Below, piece after piece: positions 14,728-23,228 of a stretch of 64,000 nt of DNA; position 1 is the first letter of the stretch; the number at the start of each line of letters is the position of its first letter. The notes below the pieces were generated by a model. The model made no database searches, was not told the origin of the DNA, and saw only the letters and a list, made by a program, of their open reading frames with translations. This stretch comes from Ravibacter sp964562455 (GTDB lineage Bacteria; Bacteroidota; Bacteroidia; Cytophagales; Spirosomataceae). The stretch spans positions 1-64,000 of the forward strand of contig CAZLTN010000007.1 in the NCBI GenBank assembly GCA_964562455.1, written 5' to 3'. The translations under genes were made by a program, and so were the position numbers.

Positions 14728-15834
14728 ATGAAAATGAAGTACGCCTGGATATTTATGGGACTTGGTTTGTTAAGCTCATGTGCTGCACCGCAGGAAAGCG
14801 GTATCAGGTTTATGATAGGCAGCACCGATAAGTCGGACTCCGCCGGGATCCATTTTGCTGTCCTGGATCCTGAAACCGGAAAGATTTCCTTTAAGGGTTT
14901 CACAGCGACGGCTCCGTCACCCGGCTATATCGCTTTTTCGCCGGACAAAAAGGCGCTGTTCACGGTAACAGGTGATAATATGATAAGCAGCTATGGTTTT
15001 GCCGACGGGCAACTCTCATTTATTAATTCTCAGCCGGCGGAAGGGCAGAATCCCTGCCACGTGTCGGTACATCCTTCGGGAGAAATGGCTTTCCTGGCTA
15101 ATTATAGCGATGGCAGCTTTTCGGCCTATGGAGTGGAAGAGGGTGCCCGGCTTACTCCTGCCGTTTATACCGGGAAATACGAAGGCCACGGCCCGAATGA
15201 AGGGCGTCAGAAGTCACCTCATGCCCACTGCGCCGTGGTTTCTCCGAACGGAAAATTTGTTTATGTGGCCGACCTCGGGACTGACAAAGTGATGAATTAT
15301 GTCGTAGATGCTGCAGACAAAAAAACAGAACCGAATGCGGCGCAGCCGTTTTTTACAGTGAAGCCGGGAGCAGGGCCAAGGCATATGGCGGTCCACCCGG
15401 GAGGAAAATGGCTGTACCTTATAAATGAGCTCGATGCTACTGTTACTGCGGCGTCCATAGGGGAAGACGGCTCCCTGACTGAGCTCGCGACTTATCCTAC
15501 GCTCCCGTCCGACTACCAGGAGCCGGGCAATACCAGCGCGGCCATAAGGCTTCATCCGAACGGCAGGTTTCTTTACGTTTCGAATCGCGGGTACAATGCT
15601 ATCCACGGATTCCGGATAGAGGAGGACGGCACGTTGGCCAAAGTAAACGAGGTGCGGGAAAAAATCGCTAATCCCAGGGATTTTAACCTCGATCCATCCG
15701 GTAAGTTTATGATAGTAGGCAACCAGAAGACGAACGACCTGACCTTGCTGACCGTTGATCCGGAGACCGGAAAGCTTGCGTACAAGTCTACTTCCGGTAA
15801 CATTGCCGGCCCGAGTTGCTTTGAGTTTTTCTGA
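14728..15834 (+). CDS. Lactonase-family (6-phosphogluconolactonase-like) lipoprotein
   Basis: With the start at 14728 (ATG, followed by a second ATG at 14734) the 368-residue product carries a lipoprotein signal (GLGLLSSC). It then forms a seven-bladed propeller of the lactonase family, with HVSVHPSGEMAFLANY, KSPHAHCAVVSPNGKFVYVADLG, GPRHMAVHPGGKWLY and IRLHPNGRFLYVSNRGYN as blade motifs. Relatives include the YbhE-type 6-phosphogluconolactonase and cycloisomerase-like propellers. The lipoprotein signal places it outside the cytoplasm, so the phosphorylated pentose-pathway substrate is unlikely and a free lactone is more plausible. The longer frame from 14599 would bury the signal peptide and is rejected. 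It stands alone on the plus strand, divergent from tRNA-Ala. Confidence 0.82.
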   Translation: MKMKYAWIFMGLGLLSSCAAPQESGIRFMIGSTDKSDSAGIHFAVLDPETGKISFKGFTATAPSPGYIAFSPDKKALFTVTGDNMISSYGFADGQLSFINSQPAEGQNPCHVSVHPSGEMAFLANYSDGSFSAYGVEEGARLTPAVYTGKYEGHGPNEGRQKSPHAHCAVVSPNGKFVYVADLGTDKVMNYVVDAADKKTEPNAAQPFFTVKPGAGPRHMAVHPGGKWLYLINELDATVTAASIGEDGSLTELATYPTLPSDYQEPGNTSAAIRLHPNGRFLYVSNRGYNAIHGFRIEEDGTLAKVNEVREKIANPRDFNLDPSGKFMIVGNQKTNDLTLLTVDPETGKLAYKSTSGNIAGPSCFEFF

Positions 15835-16354
15835 AAAAAAAAGAGCGGCGTGGGCTTAGATATAAAAGTGGTCACCGCCCGATAAGTAAGAAAAAGATGT
15901 TCGGTGCTTTTGCTATTCCGAACCCGCGCGATGAGGAATATTTTTGCGGCTGTAGAGGGGGTATGAAGAAGGAGAAAATTTGATTTTGCGGTTTGTACCT
16001 GCTATATTTCACCGGATTTCAAGCCTTTTTAGAACTTGATTTTGGATTTTTTCCAGACACAGAAAAACGGAGATAGTAGCAGCTTTTTTAACAACAGATT
16101 GATTTCTAGCAGCTATGTTTATTTTTTTTAAGTAAAACCGTTCTTTTGACACCTTATCCGATCAGATCCAAGTAGGATTTTTTAGGATTTTTAAGAATAT
16201 AACCGAAATGTAACTTTTTATTAACCTTAAAAACCATACTTTTGGGGTCAGTTAACCCCGCTAATCAAAAGAAAATTTTATTTTTATCAGCTAACTCGAA
16301 TTTTTGTAATTTTTGCAAACAAAACTCTAATTAAATTAAATCAATTATTAAGTA
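15835..16354. other. Long AT-rich intergenic region before the TonB operon
   Basis: This 520-base gap has no convincing frame on either strand. It is A/T-rich with many T tracts. A TACTTTTG box at 16237-16244 fits the -7 consensus and lies about 110 bases before the exbB start, but no TTG is at the usual spacing, so it is only a candidate. The leader also holds a GGGGT/ACCCC dyad (about 16244-16259). A small RNA cannot be excluded. Confidence 0.35.
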
Positions 16355-17188
16355 ATGGCGACAAAAGCGACTTCTCCAGCGCAGGCTAAGCCTGCTGAAA
16401 GTAAGGGTTCAGGTGGTTTGAATCCGGCTTGGGTAATACCTCTTTTATTTATTATTGCTATATGTTTCTACCAGTTCGTTCTGGGTGCTCCCGAGAACTT
16501 CGAAGGCGGAGACAATACCAAGCAGCCTCTCCCAGGGAATTATTATGGGATGGTATACCATGGAGGACCGGTGGTACCAATTTTGATTACATGCTTTCTG
16601 ACAGTTATAGTTTTTTCTATTGAGCGTTTGTTCACACTGGCAAAAGCAAGCGGGAAGGGAAATGCAGATGCTTTTGTTCGCAAAATTCGTGCGCTTCTTG
16701 ATAAAGGCCAGATCGATGAGGCTATCAAGGAATGTGACAAGCAAAAAGGTTCTGTCGGGAACGTGATCCGTACGGGCCTGCTGAAGTACAAGCAGCTTGC
16801 TGATGATGCAAGCCTGAACAAAGAGCAGAAACTTGCCGCTCTTCAGAAGGAAATCGAAGAGGCTACTACCCTTGAGCTTCCTATGCTTCAGAAAAACCTT
16901 ACCATTATCGCTACCCTTGCATCAGCTTCTACGCTTTTCGCACTTTTGGGAACGGTACTTGGTATGATCCGTGCATTTGCCGCTTTGGGTACTTCAGGCC
17001 AGCCTGACTCGGCAGCACTTGCAACCGGTATCTCTGAAGCTTTGATCAACACGGCTATCGGTATCGGTACGGCTGCCCTTGCTACCGTATCTTATGCTTA
17101 CCTCAACAGCCGCGTTGACGATCTTACTTACACTATCGATGAAATCGGGCTTAGCTTGCAACAGAGCTTTGCTACGTATCATTCGTAA
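16355..17188 (+). CDS. exbB: ExbB/TolQ/MotA-family proton channel
   Basis: The 277-residue protein has the ExbB layout: a first membrane helix (about 26-44), a second (about 72-90), a long cytoplasmic stretch, then two helices in the conserved C-terminal block. That block contains LATLASASTLFALLGTVLGMIRAF and GISEALINTAIGIGTAALA. With ExbD it forms the inner-membrane motor that uses the proton gradient to energize TonB. The extra N-terminal helix is common in Bacteroidota members. It heads an operon with two exbD genes and tonB (gaps of 45 to 53 bases), which serves the many TonB-dependent receptors in this window. Confidence 0.93.
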   Translation: MATKATSPAQAKPAESKGSGGLNPAWVIPLLFIIAICFYQFVLGAPENFEGGDNTKQPLPGNYYGMVYHGGPVVPILITCFLTVIVFSIERLFTLAKASGKGNADAFVRKIRALLDKGQIDEAIKECDKQKGSVGNVIRTGLLKYKQLADDASLNKEQKLAALQKEIEEATTLELPMLQKNLTIIATLASASTLFALLGTVLGMIRAFAALGTSGQPDSAALATGISEALINTAIGIGTAALATVSYAYLNSRVDDLTYTIDEIGLSLQQSFATYHS

Positions 17189-17233
17189 TTGGTGCAGGTA
17201 ATAAATTATAAAACGTAAACCACCATATAGACT

Positions 17234-17872
17234 ATGGGAAAAGTAAGGCCTAAGAAGTCTGCTCCGCATACCGATATGACGGCGATGACTGACGTGGCGT
17301 TCCTGTTGTTGACGTTCTTTATCATGACGGCAACATTCAAGAACAACGAAGCGGCAGAAATCTCTACACCGTCATCCATTTCACAGATCAAAGTCCCTGA
17401 TGACGATATAATGATCATCAGCATTGATCCGACTGGGAAGGTATTTTTCGGGGTGGATGCTATGCCTACGAGAGCGGCGATGTTGGATAACATAGCGTCC
17501 GTCAAAGGACTTTCGTTTACTGATGAAGAAAAATACAAATTTTCTATTCAGCCGAACTTTGGTTTTCCGATAGCCCAATTAAAAAGCTGGCTGTCCATGC
17601 CTCCTGATCAGATGTCGAAAGTCGATCAGCCGGGTATCGTGGTAGATTCTACCGGTGTCAGCGAGCTGGCGGATTGGGTATTTGCTGCCCGTAAGGCGAA
17701 CTCGAAGCTTCGTATTGCGCTGAAAGGCGATAACGCGGCCAAGTTTCCGGTGTTTAAGGATGTTCTGGCTAATCTCCAGTCCCAAAACATCAACCGCTTT
17801 AACCTGATTACATCGTCAGAAGAACCTCCTGCAGGCTTTAAGGCTGATGCAGCGGCGGCTCCTCAGGAGTAG
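17234..17872 (+). CDS. exbD: ExbD/TolR-family motor protein, first copy
   Basis: The product (212 residues) has a single N-terminal membrane helix preceded by basic residues, with the family core DMTAMTDVAFLLLTFFIMTA; the aspartate in TDVAF is the proton-carrying residue. The rest is a periplasmic domain that in ExbD binds peptidoglycan or contacts TonB. It is longer than the enteric ExbD (about 141 residues), as usual in Bacteroidota. It lies 45 bases after exbB and 53 before the second exbD copy; both copies probably enter the same or alternative motor complexes. Confidence 0.92.
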   Translation: MGKVRPKKSAPHTDMTAMTDVAFLLLTFFIMTATFKNNEAAEISTPSSISQIKVPDDDIMIISIDPTGKVFFGVDAMPTRAAMLDNIASVKGLSFTDEEKYKFSIQPNFGFPIAQLKSWLSMPPDQMSKVDQPGIVVDSTGVSELADWVFAARKANSKLRIALKGDNAAKFPVFKDVLANLQSQNINRFNLITSSEEPPAGFKADAAAAPQE

Positions 17873-17925
17873 TGATCCGGGTGAAAAATTATTTAGGAAT
17901 CTGTTTATCTATATAGAAAGAGAAA

Positions 17926-18504
17926 ATGGCAGAAATAGACACCTCCGGTGGGGGTGGGCACGGGAAAGGCGGCGGCAAAGTTCGCGGCAAGAAAATGTCC
18001 ACCCGGGTCGATATGACTCCGATGGTTGATTTGGGCTTCCTTTTGATCACCTTCTTTATGTTGGCGACTACTATGAGCAAGCCCACCTCCATGACCTTGT
18101 CCGTTCCCCATAAGGAGAAAGACGAGAGCCGTAAGGATACGGAACCTTTAAAGGCTTCAAAGGTGCTTACCATTTTTATGGGTAAGTTCAATGATGTCTA
18201 CTTGTTGGACGGGGTTGCGGCCGATGATGAAAAAGCTACTGAAGCGCTGCAGAAAGTAAGTTACGGCAGCGAGCTGAGAGACGCTATCTTTAAGGCTAAG
18301 CAAAGGGTTAACGCGAGCAATCCGGCTGAAGAAGACGGGTCGGAGCCATTCGTTGCGGTTATTAAGCCTACTCCAGTTTCTACCTACAAGAATCTCGTGG
18401 ATGTTCTGGATGAAATGGCCATAACCAAAACCCAGCGATATGCGATGGTTGACAATCTTACCGACGCCGAAAAGAAGCTGCTCGGAGACAAGATAGCCCC
18501 CTAG
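17926..18504 (+). CDS. exbD: ExbD/TolR-family motor protein, second copy
   Basis: This 192-residue paralogue begins with a glycine-rich cytoplasmic tail (DTSGGGGHGKGGGKVRGKK) and has the helix DMTPMVDLGFLLITFFMLATT with the conserved aspartate in MVDLGF. The periplasmic part differs strongly from the first copy, which suggests a distinct partner or a heteromeric motor. Tandem exbD pairs behind exbB are usual in this phylum. The next gene, tonB, starts 47 bases downstream. Confidence 0.92.
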   Translation: MAEIDTSGGGGHGKGGGKVRGKKMSTRVDMTPMVDLGFLLITFFMLATTMSKPTSMTLSVPHKEKDESRKDTEPLKASKVLTIFMGKFNDVYLLDGVAADDEKATEALQKVSYGSELRDAIFKAKQRVNASNPAEEDGSEPFVAVIKPTPVSTYKNLVDVLDEMAITKTQRYAMVDNLTDAEKKLLGDKIAP

Positions 18505-18551
18505 GCATTCGTTATAGTGTGTGAATATTAAAATTTTAACACGTAAAAATC

Positions 18552-19376
18552 ATGTCAGAAATCAGCCGCGGTGCTACACTTGATGATATAGTGTTTGCAA
18601 ATCGCAATAAGGCATACGGTGCCTATGCCCTCCGTAAGGGATATAGGGGCGTAGTGACCAAGGCTACTATAATTGGGGCATCGATTTTTCTTCTTGCCAT
18701 GTTTGCGCCTAAACTGCTGGACAAGCTTGGACTTAAAGAGGAGAAGCAAGAGGTAATGGTAGATGTAAACCTGATGGATTTACCTCCGCCTCCCATAGAC
18801 GAAAACGAGCCGCCACCCCCTCCGCCGCCTCCGGTAGAGCAGCCGAAGGTTGAAACTGTTAAATTCTTACCTCCTGAGGTGAAGAAAGACGAGGAGGTGC
18901 CGCAGGAGTCGCCGCCCCCCACAGTTGAAAAACTGGAGGTTGCGGTAGCTGCCTCCGAAACGCAGGAAGGTGACCCTAACGCTACTGAGCTGATTATCGC
19001 TCCCGAAGCGATTGCAGCTCCCGGTAAAGGTGAGGTGATCGAAGCAGCTCCGGTGGAGGAGAAGATATTTACTGCTGTGGAGCAGAACCCGGAATTCCCG
19101 GGAGGGGCAGCCGAGATGTACAAGTACCTTAATAAGAACATCCGCTATCCTCCATCTGCTTCCAGGGCTAATATCCAGGGAAGAGTGTTCCTTCAGTTTG
19201 TGGTCAACACCGACGGTAGTATCACTGATGTGGAGGTTGTTAAAGGAGTAGGTTTCGGTTGTGACGAGGAAGCTATGAGGGTAGTAAAAGGTATGCCCAA
19301 GTGGAAGCCGGGTCGTCAGTCGGGTCGTGCTGTCCGCGTGAAGTACACGCTGCCGGTATCATTCCAACTGGAGTAA
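18552..19376 (+). CDS. tonB: TonB-family energy transducer
   Basis: The 274-residue protein has a cytoplasmic N-terminus with the Bacteroidota block FANRNKAYGAYALRKGY, one membrane helix (about 33-55) and a proline-rich spacer (about 80-110, with a seven-proline run in PPPPPPPVEQP). It ends in a TonB C-terminal domain (about 185-274, with YPPSASRANIQGRVFLQFVV and PKWKPGRQSGRAVRVKYTLP). It carries energy from the ExbB/ExbD motor to outer-membrane receptors such as the SusC proteins of this window. The stop is followed within two bases by the next ATG, so the small downstream gene is cotranscribed. Confidence 0.95.
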   Translation: MSEISRGATLDDIVFANRNKAYGAYALRKGYRGVVTKATIIGASIFLLAMFAPKLLDKLGLKEEKQEVMVDVNLMDLPPPPIDENEPPPPPPPPVEQPKVETVKFLPPEVKKDEEVPQESPPPTVEKLEVAVAASETQEGDPNATELIIAPEAIAAPGKGEVIEAAPVEEKIFTAVEQNPEFPGGAAEMYKYLNKNIRYPPSASRANIQGRVFLQFVVNTDGSITDVEVVKGVGFGCDEEAMRVVKGMPKWKPGRQSGRAVRVKYTLPVSFQLE

Positions 19377-19378
19377 TA

Positions 19379-19597
19379 ATGAAGAAAAGACCCGTTCAAG
19401 AACAAGTTTCCCTGATTGTTTCTTGTTTTATGGCGGTAATTTATATAGGAGGAGGTATCTTTTTGATGGCCTCCTCCTATTCATTTGGCTTTTTGAAGGC
19501 GGGGTCATGGGAAAGGATAGCCTTTGCCTTGCTTATAATAGGCTATGGGGTGTTCAGAGCGCAGAGGGCCTGGAAGATTTACAGAGATAGTTTCTGA
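19379..19597 (+). CDS. Small two-helix membrane protein of unknown function
   Basis: The 72-residue product starts at the ATG two bases after the tonB stop; a longer frame that starts inside tonB is not credible. It has a short basic start (MKKRPVQEQ) and two hydrophobic segments (about 12-30 and 40-57, with ERIAFALLIIGYGVFRA between strand-like turns), then a basic tail. I do not recognise a named family, but a gene of this size and place recurs in Bacteroidota tonB operons, so it may assist the motor or the following PstS-like protein, which begins four bases later. Confidence 0.75.
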   Translation: MKKRPVQEQVSLIVSCFMAVIYIGGGIFLMASSYSFGFLKAGSWERIAFALLIIGYGVFRAQRAWKIYRDSF

Positions 19598-19600
19598 AGA

Positions 19601-20542
19601 ATGAAAAATTTTGTGCGGGTTTGTGCGATCGTATGTCTGGGCGGATTGTGGTGGATTGCCTGCGGCCCCGCAGACACAAGGGATAACCCGACGCGGGGAA
19701 GTATCCGTATTGCTTCCGATGAAGCTTTTCACCCGGTTATAGAAGCTTTGACAGAAGCATACGAGGGCATATATCCGAAAACACATTTTGACGTAGAGTA
19801 TCTGCCCGAGCAGAAAGCGATATTGGCATTGTTGCAGGATAGTGTCCGGATGGTCTTCGTCACGCGTAAGCTGAGCCCCAGGGAAGAGGAAATGCTGATT
19901 CAGCAGGCCAGTACCGCAAAGCTACATGATATAGCTACTGACGGGATCGCGCTTATTACTTCCGTTCAGAATACAGGTGCGCTTATTACGGTAAGCGAGC
20001 TGGAGGGAATTTTTAAGGGAGAGATCAGGAACTGGGATCAGCTGGCCCGGGGAAAAGGCAAAGGTGCGATAAGCCTGGTTTTTGATGATGCCAACTCCAG
20101 TAATCTTCTGTATTTCTCCAATCGTTTTGGGGTTACAGATTTCAACAATTTAAAGATTTCTGTAGCGGGATCCCACCAGAAGGTTGTCGATTATGTGAAG
20201 CAAAACCCCGGGGCGATCGGGTTTATCGGGATGAATTGGATCAGCGATGGGAAGGAGCTTTCGACAAGAGAACTTTCTGAAAATCTGTATGTTGTGGGTG
20301 TCGGCCAGTCAAATCCCGGCGATTCGGCTACCCGGTTTTATTATCCATTCCAGCAGGATCTTGGAGAAGGGAAGTATCCGCTGGCACGCGAATTGTATGC
20401 TATTACGAGAGAGGCGTACCCGGGACTAGGAGGCGGTTTGCTCACTTACATAGCACGCGATGTGGGCGGTTTGATCATTATGAAAATGGGGCTTGTGCCC
20501 CGTGTCCCTTACCAGAGGGATCTGATTTTGAAAACAGAATAA
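19601..20542 (+). CDS. PstS-like substrate-binding lipoprotein
   Basis: The 313-residue product has a lipoprotein signal (GGLWWIAC) and a type II periplasmic binding fold of the PstS (phosphate-binding) group: GSIRIASDEAFHPVIEALTEAY at the start, FVTRKLSPREEEM, IFKGEIRNWDQL, and FDDANSSN where PstS has its phosphate-contacting serine. No phosphate ABC permease genes accompany it. Its place in the exbB-exbD-exbD-tonB operon is a known Bacteroidota arrangement whose purpose is not settled; a cell-envelope sensing or structural role is as likely as phosphate uptake. It overlaps nothing and follows the small membrane protein by three bases. Confidence 0.82.
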   Translation: MKNFVRVCAIVCLGGLWWIACGPADTRDNPTRGSIRIASDEAFHPVIEALTEAYEGIYPKTHFDVEYLPEQKAILALLQDSVRMVFVTRKLSPREEEMLIQQASTAKLHDIATDGIALITSVQNTGALITVSELEGIFKGEIRNWDQLARGKGKGAISLVFDDANSSNLLYFSNRFGVTDFNNLKISVAGSHQKVVDYVKQNPGAIGFIGMNWISDGKELSTRELSENLYVVGVGQSNPGDSATRFYYPFQQDLGEGKYPLARELYAITREAYPGLGGGLLTYIARDVGGLIIMKMGLVPRVPYQRDLILKTE

Positions 20543-20632
20543 TCCGATAGTATGTCGGGAACTTTTTTATATATTTGCTTTGTATGGTATTAGCCCATCT
20601 TTTTTATAATTATCCTTTTTTCAACCTATTAT

Positions 20633-22342
20633 ATGATGAACAAGAAAATCAAGCAACTTTTTAGTGCAGTTGTTATGAGCATGCTTGCCTTTTCCGTCAC
20701 CGTTGCACAAACGGTAGAAGAAGGGTTGGCTGAGCTTAATGCGGAACGGACCAAAGAAGCTGGTGAAATTTTTTCTAAAGTGGCAGAGAGCAGCCCGTCG
20801 GCTACCAACCAATTTTACCTGGGGTATTTTTTCCTGAAAACAGGGGAGCTGGACAAGGCCGAGCAGGCATTTAATAAAGGCCTGGAGCTGGATGGAAAAG
20901 AGGTCCTCAATAATGTTGGGCTTGGAGCGGTTGCGCTGGGAAAGGGCGATCGGGCAAAAGCCAAGGAGTTGATAGATGCTGCGGTGAAGAAAAAGAAGAA
21001 AGATGCTAATGTACTTTTCAGAGCCGGTGAAGCTTATACACTATTTGAAAAAAATAACGATCCGGCAGAGGCTATCCGGCTTCTTGACGAGGCAATCGCC
21101 CGTGACAAGAACCTGGCTGATGCCTATATCGCCAAAGGCGATGCGCTCATGATCAGGAATGAGGGTGGTGCTGCCGCTACTGCCTACGAATATGCATTGA
21201 GCGCAAAGCCGAACTATCCGCTGGCAAACCTGAAAATAGGCGAAATTTACCTTCGTGGTAAAAATTACAATGAAGCAGTAGGCTATTACAAGAAAGCAAT
21301 AGAGACCGATCCGAATTTTCCACCTCCTTACAGGGACCTTGGAGAACTTTATTTCTTTGCCCGTCAGTATAAGCGTGCGGATGAGAATTACACTTCTTAC
21401 CTAAAGACAAGTAAAAGGACCGATCCCGAGGCTATTCTGAGGGCTTCTCAACTTGCTTTTACGGCCGATGATTTTGCCCGTTCGCTGTCGCTTCTGGAGT
21501 CTGTTGCAGATAAACTGGAAGGTAATACCATTATAGACCGGATGCGCGGTTGGGGTTATTTTAAAACCAACGATATGACCCGTGCAATCGAAAGCCTGGA
21601 AAGGTTCATAAAATCGACGCCGGAAAAAGTTATTGCCGACGACTATAAATACCTGGGTCGTGCACACAATAAAATGGCCAGCGACGGAAAAGAATACAGT
21701 GAGGCGGGGATGGAATTCCTGAAGAAGGCGGCTGAACTCGATACCAGCGCATCAGAAGCTGCGGCTACTTACAAAGAGCTGGCAGCTCTCTATAGCAAAG
21801 GGAAGGAGTGGCCTCAGGCAATTGAGGCATTCGAAAAAGGGATTAACCTGGATACGACCAATGCGTCTACACAGGACTATTACGGTGCAGGTATAGCTTA
21901 CCTTCAGAATGGCATCAGTATCCCGGCTCCCGATTCTACAACTGTCGACAGCGCTGCTGTAGCGGAACGGCGTAACGCCAATTTCCTTAAATCGGACTCA
22001 ATATTTGCTTTGTTGTCCAACAAGCTTCCCGAATGGCCTTACTCTTATTATTGGAGAGCAAGCAGCCTGTATTATATTAACGGGATAGAAAACATGAAGA
22101 ACGGAACTTCCCTGCCTTATTATGAGAAATTCCTCGATTTGGCTGAGAAGGAGGCATCCGTACAACCCAGTTTTAAAACCAGGGCTTTGAATTATGTCGG
22201 GGCTTATTACCAGACAACTGGTAATGACCGGGCCAAAGCGAAGGAAACCTGGGAAAAGCTATTGAAGATAGATCCTAATAATGCCCAGGCCAAAACGGCT
22301 TTGTCAGAGCTTGAGTCTCAGGCAAACGCCACTCCAAAGTAG
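20633..22342 (+). CDS. Exported tetratricopeptide-repeat protein
   Basis: This 569-residue protein has a signal peptide (MLAFSVTVAQ) and is built almost wholly from TPR units. Clear repeats include NQFYLGYFFLKTGELDKAEQAF, ANLKIGEIYLRGKNYNEAVGYY, PYRDLGELYFFARQYKRADENY and a last one near LNYVGAYYQTTGNDRAKAKETW. TPR superhelices bind proteins; this one probably scaffolds a periplasmic complex. It ends the tonB operon, 90 bases after the pstS-like gene, and a strong terminator follows. A TATATTTG box at 20570-20577 could give it an additional promoter, but the -33 element is missing. Confidence 0.88.
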   Translation: MMNKKIKQLFSAVVMSMLAFSVTVAQTVEEGLAELNAERTKEAGEIFSKVAESSPSATNQFYLGYFFLKTGELDKAEQAFNKGLELDGKEVLNNVGLGAVALGKGDRAKAKELIDAAVKKKKKDANVLFRAGEAYTLFEKNNDPAEAIRLLDEAIARDKNLADAYIAKGDALMIRNEGGAAATAYEYALSAKPNYPLANLKIGEIYLRGKNYNEAVGYYKKAIETDPNFPPPYRDLGELYFFARQYKRADENYTSYLKTSKRTDPEAILRASQLAFTADDFARSLSLLESVADKLEGNTIIDRMRGWGYFKTNDMTRAIESLERFIKSTPEKVIADDYKYLGRAHNKMASDGKEYSEAGMEFLKKAAELDTSASEAAATYKELAALYSKGKEWPQAIEAFEKGINLDTTNASTQDYYGAGIAYLQNGISIPAPDSTTVDSAAVAERRNANFLKSDSIFALLSNKLPEWPYSYYWRASSLYYINGIENMKNGTSLPYYEKFLDLAEKEASVQPSFKTRALNYVGAYYQTTGNDRAKAKETWEKLLKIDPNNAQAKTALSELESQANATPK

Positions 22343-22365
22343 CATCTGCTATTAGAATCTGGAAG

Positions 22366-22400
22366 AAGGGGAGTACATTCTGATTGTGCTCCCCTTTTTT
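22366..22400 (+). terminator. Intrinsic terminator of the tonB operon
   Basis: An 11-pair stem (AAGGGGAGTAC with GTGCTCCCCTT, one G-U pair) is followed by a run of T, 24 bases after the TPR gene. Confidence 0.88.
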
Positions 22401-22415
22401 ATCTTCGGTCGTTAC

Positions 22416-22446
22416 TTGGAGTTGGCTTATTTTATACCTAAATTTG
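22416..22446 (+). promoter_or_regulatory. Candidate promoter upstream of tRNA-Pro
   Basis: TTG (22416-22418) is followed 20 bases later by TAAATTTG (22439-22446), a full match to the Bacteroidota TTG/TAnnTTTG promoter. Transcription would start near 22453, giving a leader of about 85 bases before the tRNA. Confidence 0.5.
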
Positions 22447-22538
22447 CAGTCTCAAAAAAGATGGTTCTTTCAGGATGCTTTCAAATAGCGTGTTTTTGAG
22501 GGTAGATACCATAAGCGTCTTTATGAGGACCGGAATTT

Positions 22539-22612
22539 CGGGATGTAGCGCAGCCCGGTAGCGCACTTGCATGGGGTGCAAGGGGTCGCAAGTTCGAATC
22601 TTGTCATCCCGA
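22539..22612 (+). tRNA. tRNA-Pro (anticodon GGG)
   Basis: The 74-base sequence folds into a cloverleaf: acceptor CGGGATG/CATCCCG, D stem GCGC/GCGC, anticodon stem CTTGC/GCAAG with loop ATGGGGT (anticodon GGG), and T stem GCAAG/CTTGT with TTCGAAT. The C1-G72 acceptor pair is typical of bacterial proline tRNAs. Unlike the tRNA-Ala here, the 3' CCA is not encoded. Confidence 0.96.
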
Positions 22613-22622
22613 CTTGAAAATG

Positions 22623-22657
22623 AGGCACTTACGATGAAGATCGTAGGTGCCTTTTTT
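22623..22657 (+). terminator. Intrinsic terminator of tRNA-Pro
   Basis: A 13-pair stem (AGGCACTTACGAT with ATCGTAGGTGCCT, one G-U pair) with a GAAG tetraloop is followed by six T. Confidence 0.92.
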
Positions 22658-22765
22658 GTTTAGTCGAGCATTGGTTGAACTTTTTGGGTTCGGTTTGTTT
22701 GGTCCAATCTGAAAAATTGGGGGGATACCTCCCGGCTAATACGTTCCGACTGTCGGGTATTAATT

Positions 22766-23009
22766 TCCGATATCTCCCCAACAAGGCGACTTTTTAAAGC
22801 ACAAGCTATTTCCCGAAACTGGCGATTCGTTCTATACGACCTATGCTTTTTCCGAACCACAGCTAAACGTAATCTCCCGCCTGAAGATCCCGGTGCTGAT
22901 CGTATACGGAACAAAAGACACCAACGCACCGCTCAATGATCTATTGAGGGTTGACGTTATGCGGAAGGGGAAAACAACTTTCAAATTTTTTCCAAGCTTT
23001 CCCGATTGA
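22766..23009 (+). pseudogene. Alpha/beta-hydrolase gene fragment
   Basis: One plus-strand frame, open only from just after a stop near 22765 to the TGA at 23007-23009, encodes about 80 residues typical of an alpha/beta-hydrolase cap and late core: FYTTYAFSEPQLNVISRLKI followed by PVLIVYGTKDTNAP, where the aspartate is the likely acid of the catalytic triad. There is no start codon with a plausible N-terminus. The nucleophile part is missing, and the frame stops at KFFPSFPD just before the region that should hold the catalytic histidine. It is a remnant next to tRNA-Pro. An overlapping minus-strand frame of 89 codons has no family resemblance. Confidence 0.72.
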
Positions 23010-23021
23010 CCCTTTCCAAAA

Positions 23022-23061
23022 TGTCCGTTTCCAGACAACAGGTGTCCGGTTCCGGGACCGG
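23022..23061. promoter_or_regulatory. Two adjacent TGTCCG-type dyads, possible operators
   Basis: TGTC-N8-GACA (23022-23037) and GTCC-GGTTCCG-GGAC (23044-23058) are near-symmetrical sites with the shared word TGTCCG, spaced 21 bases start to start. They lie about 170 bases upstream of the small secreted protein gene. The repeat of the same word in two dyads suggests a regulator site; the protein is unknown. Confidence 0.35.
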
Positions 23062-23228
23062 TTCAAAATAAAAAAACAAAAATGAATTTGTATTCAATTG
23101 TCTGATAATAAGTAGTTTATGTTTTTGCTAGTTCCTGTTTTAGAACAAATCAGAATCTGGCATGCATCTTTTTTGGATGAATGATACTGTATATATGTAC
23201 AGCGACAAACATTCAATCCATATTAGCC

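Noticed and set aside
22660..22929. Minus-strand frame of 89 codons after tRNA-Pro
   Set aside because: It lies opposite the alpha/beta-hydrolase remnant, which has recognizable family sequence, and has no fold or signal of its own.
22539..23009. Integrated element at tRNA-Pro
   Set aside because: There is no integrase, no second copy of the tRNA 3' end and no flanking repeat; only a hydrolase fragment is present.
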